Shown: in pieces, positions 13,086-17,234 of the stretch
Position numbering within the stretch: position 1 is the stretch's first letter
Layout: each line of letters opens with the position of its first letter
From: JBBDXI01 sp040902425
GTDB taxonomy: Bacteria > Planctomycetota > Phycisphaerae > Phycisphaerales > UBA1924
Direction of reading: 5' to 3'
DNA length: 17,234 nucleotides
Assembly: GCA_040902425.1 (NCBI GenBank)
Contig: JBBDXI010000087.1
Span: 1 to 17,234 of the forward strand
Notes under the pieces: generated by a model
What the model saw: only the letters and a program-made list of their open reading frames with translations
Database searches by the model: none
Told to the model about the DNA's origin: nothing
Program-made: the position numbers and the translations under genes

Positions 13086-14303
13086 TCAGGCCCGGCCTTC
13101 CACGCCCACCTGGACGACTTTGCGCCGGCGGATGGCGGGGTTTCCGAGCTGGCCGCAGGCGCCCATGAGGTCGCGGCCTTTGGTGCGGCGGCGCCTGGCG
13201 TAGGCGCCGGCGTCGGTGAGCTGGGTGAGGAAGTCGCGGACGCGGGACTCCTCGGGGGCGGGCCAGGGGCTGTCGCGGCGGGGGTTGTAGGGGATGAGGT
13301 TGACGCAGCAGGGGAGGCCCTTGACGAACTGGGCCAGCTGGCGGGCGGGGGGGGGGGCGTCGTTGACGCCGGGGATGAGGACGTACTCGATGCAGAACTT
13401 GCAGCCGCCGTAGCGGGGCCAGGCCTCCAGGGCGCGGCGGAGCTCGGCCATGGGGTAGCGGCGGTTGACGGGCATGATCGCGGAGCGGATGTCGTCGTTC
13501 GGTGCGTTGATGGAGATGGCGAGGCCCAGGCGGTGCCAGCCGGGCTTGTGGACCTGCTCGGCGAGGCGGCGGATGCCGTCGACGCGGCCGACGGTGCTGA
13601 CGGTGATGCGGCTGATGCCCATGGCCGCGCCGTTGCTGTCGGTGAGGACGGCGATGGCCTGGATGACGGCGTCGAGGTTGTCCATGGGCTCGCCCATGCC
13701 CATGAAGACGAGGTTTTTCGGTCGGGTGCCCAGGAGGTGGGTGGCGGCGAACCACTGGGCGACGATCTCGTGGGCTTCGAGGGAGCGGATGAGGCCCATC
13801 TGGGCGGTCTCGCAGAAGGTGCAGCCCATGGCGCAGCCGACCTGGCTGGAGACGCAGAGGGTGTAGGTGCTCTGGCCGGTGCGGCCGATCATGGGGATGA
13901 GGACGGACTCGGTTTCGGGGGGGGTGGGCGGGGTCTCGGGGGCGGCGTGTGGGTCGGCCCAGCGGCGCCCCCAAGACCGGGCGAGCAGTGGCACCCGGGG
14001 AGCGTCGGCACTGCTGCGCGGCGAAGACGCCGCGAGCAGTGGCACCCGGGACGGGACGGCTCGGAGAGCCGAGCTACCCAGGGCTTGCACGAACTTGATG
14101 ACCTCGCCCTCGGGGCTCAGCTCGCGATGCTCGCGGATGACGGGCGGCACGGCGACGCTCAACCCCGCCTGCTCGGTGCGGCCCTCGCGGAAGAGCGCGC
14201 GGTAGAGGTCGAGCTTCTCGCCCTTGAGGTGGCGGTAGGCGGCGACGAACTGCGCGGAGGTGAGGCCGAGGGGGTGCGGGAGTTGGCCCGAATCGATTGC
14301 CAC
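13086..14303 (-). CDS. rlmN: 23S rRNA/tRNA adenine-C2 methyltransferase, radical SAM (RlmN) with a repeat-derived insertion
   Basis: RlmN methylates A2503 of 23S rRNA and A37 of some tRNAs at C2. In the 405 residues Cys157, Cys161 and Cys164 (CAMGCTFC) bind the [4Fe-4S] cluster. Cys150 (TLC) and Cys383 (GACGQL) match the catalytic Cys118 and Cys355 of E. coli. FMGMGEPMDN and SINAPNDDIRSAIMPVNRRY are family blocks. Between the N-terminal domain and the radical SAM core, residues about 75-130 are an extra Ser/Ala/Pro-rich stretch encoded partly by two palindromes. It starts with GTG, has no Shine-Dalgarno, and lies 13 bases after lysA, so it is probably co-transcribed. TAAACT lies five bases before the GTG, so a start of its own is also possible. 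Confidence 0.94.
   Translation of the reverse strand: MAIDSGQLPHPLGLTSAQFVAAYRHLKGEKLDLYRALFREGRTEQAGLSVAVPPVIREHRELSPEGEVIKFVQALGSSALRAVPSRVPLLAASSPRSSADAPRVPLLARSWGRRWADPHAAPETPPTPPETESVLIPMIGRTGQSTYTLCVSSQVGCAMGCTFCETAQMGLIRSLEAHEIVAQWFAATHLLGTRPKNLVFMGMGEPMDNLDAVIQAIAVLTDSNGAAMGISRITVSTVGRVDGIRRLAEQVHKPGWHRLGLAISINAPNDDIRSAIMPVNRRYPMAELRRALEAWPRYGGCKFCIEYVLIPGVNDAPPPARQLAQFVKGLPCCVNLIPYNPRRDSPWPAPEESRVRDFLTQLTDAGAYARRRRTKGRDLMGACGQLGNPAIRRRKVVQVGVEGRA
13981..14050. repeat. AAGA-loop hairpin flanked by a 19-bp direct repeat, inside rlmN
   Basis: GCGAGCAGTGGCACCCGGG occurs at 13981-13999 and again at 14032-14050. The second copy forms the right arm of a hairpin: GGCACTGCTGCGCGGCG (14007-14023), loop AAGA, CGCCGCGAGCAGTGGC (14028-14043). 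Confidence 0.85.
14056..14079 (+). repeat. Palindrome ACGGCTCGGAGAGCCGAGCT..., copy inside rlmN
   Basis: All 24 bases are identical to the intergenic copy at 10040-10063. It follows the AAGA-loop hairpin by five bases, so two element types are adjacent within one coding insertion. Confidence 0.9.
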
Positions 14304-14308
14304 GGCTG

Positions 14309-14314
14309 AGTTTA
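14309..14314 (-). promoter_or_regulatory. -10-like TAAACT five bases before rlmN
   Basis: TAAACT on the minus strand ends five bases before the GTG at 14303, in the 13-base gap after lysA. Confidence 0.35.
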
Positions 14315-14316
14315 CG

Positions 14317-15723
14317 TCAGGGGAGCTCGGGGGCGACCAGGTCCGCCGTGGTTTGCCGGCGGCGGATGACGCGGGCCTCAGCGCCGTCGACGAGGACCTC
14401 GGCGGGCATGGGCTGGGTGTTGTAGTTGCTGGCCATGGCCATGCCGTAGGCGCCGGCGGTGAAGACGGCGATGATGTCGCCGCGCTTGACGGGGGGGAGC
14501 TTGCGGTCCTTGGCGAGGAAGTCTCCGGACTCGCAGATGGGGCCGACGATGTCGGCGGGGATCAGGCCGGGGAGGTCCATGTCGGCGGCGCGGCGGGCGG
14601 GGATGTGCTGCGGGGAGACCTCGGCGGGCCAGATGAAGTGGAAGGCGCTGTAGAGGGCGGGGCGGATGAGGGTGTGCATGCCGGCGTCGCAGATGATGAA
14701 GCGCTTGCCGGCGCCGCCTTCCTTCACGTAGAGGACGCGGGTGAGGAGGATGCCGGCGTTGGCGGAGATGGTGCGGCCGGGCTCGAGGATGAGGCGGATG
14801 CGGCGGTCGGCGGGGACGTCTCTGCCGCAGCGGGCGCGGAGGAGGGGGACGATGGCGGCGGCGTAGTCGGCGGCGGGGGGCGATTTGTCGGTCTCGTAGT
14901 CGGCGCCGAAGCCGCCGCCGAGGTCGAGGGCGTTGATGCGGTGGCCGCGGCGTTCGAGGTCGTCGATGAGGGCGAGGGTTTTCCCGATGGCGGCGATGTA
15001 GGGGGCGGTCTCGTAGACGGGGGAGCCGATGTGGAGGTGGATGGCGTCGAGGCGGAGGAACTCGTCGTTGCCGTAGCGCTCGAAGAAGCGGACGGCGCGT
15101 TCGATGTCTACGCCGAACTTGGTTTCCTTTTTGCCGGTGGAGGTGTAGGCGTGGGTGCGGGGGTCTACGTCGGGATTGACGCGCAGGGCGCCGCGGGAGC
15201 GGATGCCGAGGCGGCGGGCGATGGCGGCGATGGTCTCGAACTCGGGCTCGGATTCGATGTTGAAGTAGCCGATGGGGCCGCGGGTCGAAGGATCGGGGAC
15301 CTGTGGGGGGGCGGCCCGGGGTGGGGGCGGGGGGTTGGGGGGCCCCACGGCGTCGCGCAGGAGGGAGTGGCGGCCGTCGAGCGCGGCCATGATCTCGGCG
15401 TCGGTCTTTCCGACGCCGGCGTAGACGACCTTCTCCATGGGGACGCCGGCGAGGAAGGCGCGCTCGAGCTCGCCGCCGGAGACGACATCCATGCCGGCGC
15501 TGCGCTCGGCGAGGACGCGGCAGATGTGGAGGTTGGCGCAGGACTTGATGGAGTAGCAGATGAGCGGGTCGAGCTCGGCGAAGGCGGCGGCGAGGCGGTC
15601 GTAGTGGTCGAGGAGGGTGGCCCTGGAGTAGATGTAGGAGGGGGTGCCGAAGCGCTCGGCGAGGTCGGTGACGGAGAGGCGCTCGCAGTGGAGGCGGCCG
15701 GCGTGGTAGGCGAAATGGTCCAT
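14317..15723 (-). CDS. lysA: Diaminopimelate decarboxylase
   Basis: LysA removes CO2 from meso-diaminopimelate to give lysine, using PLP. In the 468 residues Lys60 in CYSIKSCANLHI is the PLP lysine, GMDVVSGGELERA and ALDLGGGFGADYE follow, and Cys397 in CESGDFLAKDR is the second-subunit active-site motif. FTAGAYGMAMASNYNTQP closes the protein. The ATG at 15723 is chosen because family-like sequence begins at MDHFAYHAGRL; the frame is open for 65 codons further, but that part is Pro-rich and unlike the family. Residues about 117-149 are an extra Pro-rich insertion encoded by a G-rich tract on the plus strand. TACCAT lies eight bases before the ATG and no Shine-Dalgarno is seen. It is upstream of rlmN by 13 bases. 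Confidence 0.93.
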   Translation of the reverse strand: MDHFAYHAGRLHCERLSVTDLAERFGTPSYIYSRATLLDHYDRLAAAFAELDPLICYSIKSCANLHICRVLAERSAGMDVVSGGELERAFLAGVPMEKVVYAGVGKTDAEIMAALDGRHSLLRDAVGPPNPPPPPRAAPPQVPDPSTRGPIGYFNIESEPEFETIAAIARRLGIRSRGALRVNPDVDPRTHAYTSTGKKETKFGVDIERAVRFFERYGNDEFLRLDAIHLHIGSPVYETAPYIAAIGKTLALIDDLERRGHRINALDLGGGFGADYETDKSPPAADYAAAIVPLLRARCGRDVPADRRIRLILEPGRTISANAGILLTRVLYVKEGGAGKRFIICDAGMHTLIRPALYSAFHFIWPAEVSPQHIPARRAADMDLPGLIPADIVGPICESGDFLAKDRKLPPVKRGDIIAVFTAGAYGMAMASNYNTQPMPAEVLVDGAEARVIRRRQTTADLVAPELP

Positions 15724-15870
15724 GGGCGGGGATGGTATGGGTGGGGCCCGGCGGGCGGGCGAGGGGATCGCGGCGATGGGGTTCAAGTCGAACGGGGGTA
15801 CCCGTTCCGAGATGAACTCCATGAACGCCGTCGATGGGGGCTGAGCGACACACGAGACGATGAGAATGAG

Positions 15871-15898
15871 GGGGGCTACTGGCACCCCCTCGGGGTGC
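15871..15898 (+). repeat. Second-hairpin half of the bipartite repeat
   Basis: GGGCTACT followed by GCACCCC-CTC-GGGGTGC (15882-15898) repeats the pattern GGCTACT plus hairpin seen after 6760 and 16031. The first hairpin is missing. Confidence 0.5.
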
Positions 15899-15917
15899 GC
15901 GCGCTTGGGGGGAAGCA

Positions 15918-16053
<136 letters not shown>

Positions 16054-16137
16054 AGGCTCGTCGGACATCGGGGTTGAGGAGGGTCGAGCGAGTAGAGGGC
16101 GAGAGCAGAGTGGCGGTAGCGCTTGCCATTCTGACCG

Positions 16138-16530
16138 TCAGAAGTCTGCTCGGGCCCGCTTGAGTTCGGACTCCAGTCCCAGGAGCGACCGAACATGAGT
16201 TCGGCGGACCATTCGCCCATCCAACCCGAAGTTCTCGCGGTCGGCGAGGAACCCGCGAAGACCCGCAACGGCTCGGGTGATTCGCGCAAGCTCGGGCCGC
16301 AGCTCCGAGCTCGCCGCCGCAAGCGTCTCCGCGCACCATGCGAGATGATCGAGGTCACGCATCCGGGATTCGCGGCTTCCATTCTCCCAGTTCGGCCGCG
16401 ATGTTCGTATCGCGAGACAGAGCGCCTCCGCCGCACCCATGTGATCGCCGCGCTGTAGCGCCGCTTCGACCGCCGCACGCTGGCGGCGCCAACGACGTCC
16501 GGTGAAATCGAGTATCGAGAGGAGGCCCAT
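16138..16530 (-). CDS. Uncharacterised 130-residue helical protein coupled to gatB
   Basis: I do not recognise the family. The frame reads MGLLSILDFTGRRWRRQRAA and continues with alternating charged and Ala/Leu helices, such as HLAWCAETLAAASSELRPEL and a closing LLGLESELKRARADF. No signal peptide or membrane segment. The ATG lies three bases after the gatB stop, which suggests translational coupling. Codon choice is less GC-rich at third positions than in neighbouring genes, so a recent arrival or weak selection is possible. Helical-repeat proteins of the TPR type are one guess. Confidence 0.6.
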   Translation of the reverse strand: MGLLSILDFTGRRWRRQRAAVEAALQRGDHMGAAEALCLAIRTSRPNWENGSRESRMRDLDHLAWCAETLAAASSELRPELARITRAVAGLRGFLADRENFGLDGRMVRRTHVRSLLGLESELKRARADF

Positions 16531-16533
16531 CGA

Positions 16534-17234
16534 CTATCCCACCCCGAGCTTCGCGAGGATCCGCTCACGCACGGCCTTGGCGTCGGCCTGGCCGCCGCTG
16601 AGCTTCATCACCTCGCCGACGAGGCGGCCGGCGGCGGCGAGCTTTCCGGCGCGGACATCGGCGGCGGCCGTGTCATTGGCGGCGAGGACGTTGTCGATCC
16701 AGGCGTCCATGGCGGCGGCGTCGCGCATGGCGAGGAGGCCGCGGGCGCGGGCGAGGGATTCGGCGTCGCGTGGGTGTTGGGCAGCCGTCCCGGCTGCTGG
16801 CAGGCGGGACGCCTGCCCCACGGGTTCGGGGGGCTCGCAGAGGAGGCCGAAGAGCTCGTCGGCGGCGTTGGAGCCGATGGCGCCATCCTCGCGGAGCCGG
16901 GCGATCTGGGCGACTTCGGAGGGGGCGATGCCGAGCTCGTGGGCCAGCACGCCGCGCTCGTTGGCGCGCTTGGCGCCGCTCTGGAGGATGAGGTTGGCGG
17001 CCGCCTTGCCCGCGCGCGGGCCGGGGACGCCGAGGGCCCGCAGGGCGCTCACGGCGGCCTCGTAGAAGAGGCAGACATCGCGCTCCTCGACCAGGGCGGC
17101 GGCCTCCCTGGGGCCGAGGCCGTACTCGGCGGTGTACCGGCGGATGCGGGCGGGGGGCAGCTCGGGGAGGCGGGCGCGCACGCTCTCGCGCCAGGACTCG
17201 GTGATCAGGACGGGGAGGAGGTCGGGGTCGGGGA
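16534..17234 (-). CDS. gatB: Aspartyl/glutamyl-tRNA amidotransferase subunit B, C-terminal part
   Basis: GatB is the kinase/tRNA-binding subunit of the GatCAB enzyme that converts Glu-tRNA(Gln) or Asp-tRNA(Asn) to the amidated form. The window holds the last 233 residues; the 5' part lies beyond 17234. The visible opening PDPDLLPVLITESW and VRARLPELPPARIRRYTAEY are the family block before the helical domain. The C-terminal YqeY-like domain ends with VRAGKLAAAGRLVGEVMKLS and AKLGVG. Between them, PVGQASRLPAAGTAAQHP is an extra loop encoded by palindromic DNA (16782-16821). A 130-residue gene starts three bases after the stop. Confidence 0.95.
   Translation of the reverse strand, partial: PDPDLLPVLITESWRESVRARLPELPPARIRRYTAEYGLGPREAAALVEERDVCLFYEAAVSALRALGVPGPRAGKAAANLILQSGAKRANERGVLAHELGIAPSEVAQIARLREDGAIGSNAADELFGLLCEPPEPVGQASRLPAAGTAAQHPRDAESLARARGLLAMRDAAAMDAWIDNVLAANDTAAADVRAGKLAAAGRLVGEVMKLSGGQADAKAVRERILAKLGVG
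16782..16821 (-). repeat. Two adjacent palindromes inside gatB, including GTGGGGCAGGCG... copy 2
   Basis: CAGCCG-TCC-CGGCTG (16782-16796) is followed by a 23-base palindrome (16799-16821) identical to the reverse complement of 1285-1307. On the sense strand the second part encodes VGQASRLP. Confidence 0.85.

Overview
Very GC-rich bacterial DNA, probably from a planctomycete of the Phycisphaerae type. The lineage is an inference from four things: GC-heavy codon use, a ribosomal protein L9 with a long Lys/Glu tail, an isolated IscS/IscU/IscA set, and many short palindromes placed inside reading frames (for example the translated peptide VGQASRLP in gatB). No rRNA, tRNA, CRISPR array, transposase or phage gene is visible.

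Layout. 1-1521 (minus): a fructosamine-kinase-like gene, cut short at the window edge, behind an uncharacterised gene that looks like a PD-(D/E)xK nuclease. 1578-2762 (plus): a periplasmic Leu/Ile/Val-type binding protein with its own terminator. 2834-3205 (minus): a cupin. 3328-5682 (plus): a DinG/XPD-type helicase. 5782-6686 (plus): a hicA-hicB toxin-antitoxin pair followed by two more very small genes, one of 49 codons. 6687-7202: a gene-free stretch of repeats. 7203-8116 (plus): an anti-sigma-factor antagonist (STAS) and its anti-sigma kinase partner. 8217-10457 (plus): iscS, iscU and iscA. 10743-12050 (plus): a double ACT-domain protein and a Tat-exported ankyrin protein whose frame is broken at a G6 run. 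12061-15723 (minus): rplI, rlmN and lysA. 15724-16137: a repeat-rich spacer containing an assembly gap. 16138-17234 (minus): a small gene coupled to the 3' part of gatB.

The main unexplained structure is a set of several families of short palindromes. They sit both between genes and, without breaking the frame, inside conserved genes: rlmN, dinG, gatB, the nuclease-like ORF and perhaps lysA. Two families have exact copies in the window (23 of 23 and 24 of 24 bases). Another has a bipartite two-hairpin form, and the assembly gap lies inside one copy of it. This resembles the protein-coding palindromic elements known from Rickettsia, but these sequences are different ones.

A second recurring theme is a -10-like hexamer ending 5-8 bases before a start codon that lacks a Shine-Dalgarno sequence (dinG, hicA, hicB, rlmN, lysA). 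This suggests leaderless mRNAs. Other genes (iscU, iscA, the cupin, the kinase-like gene) have ordinary Shine-Dalgarno sites.
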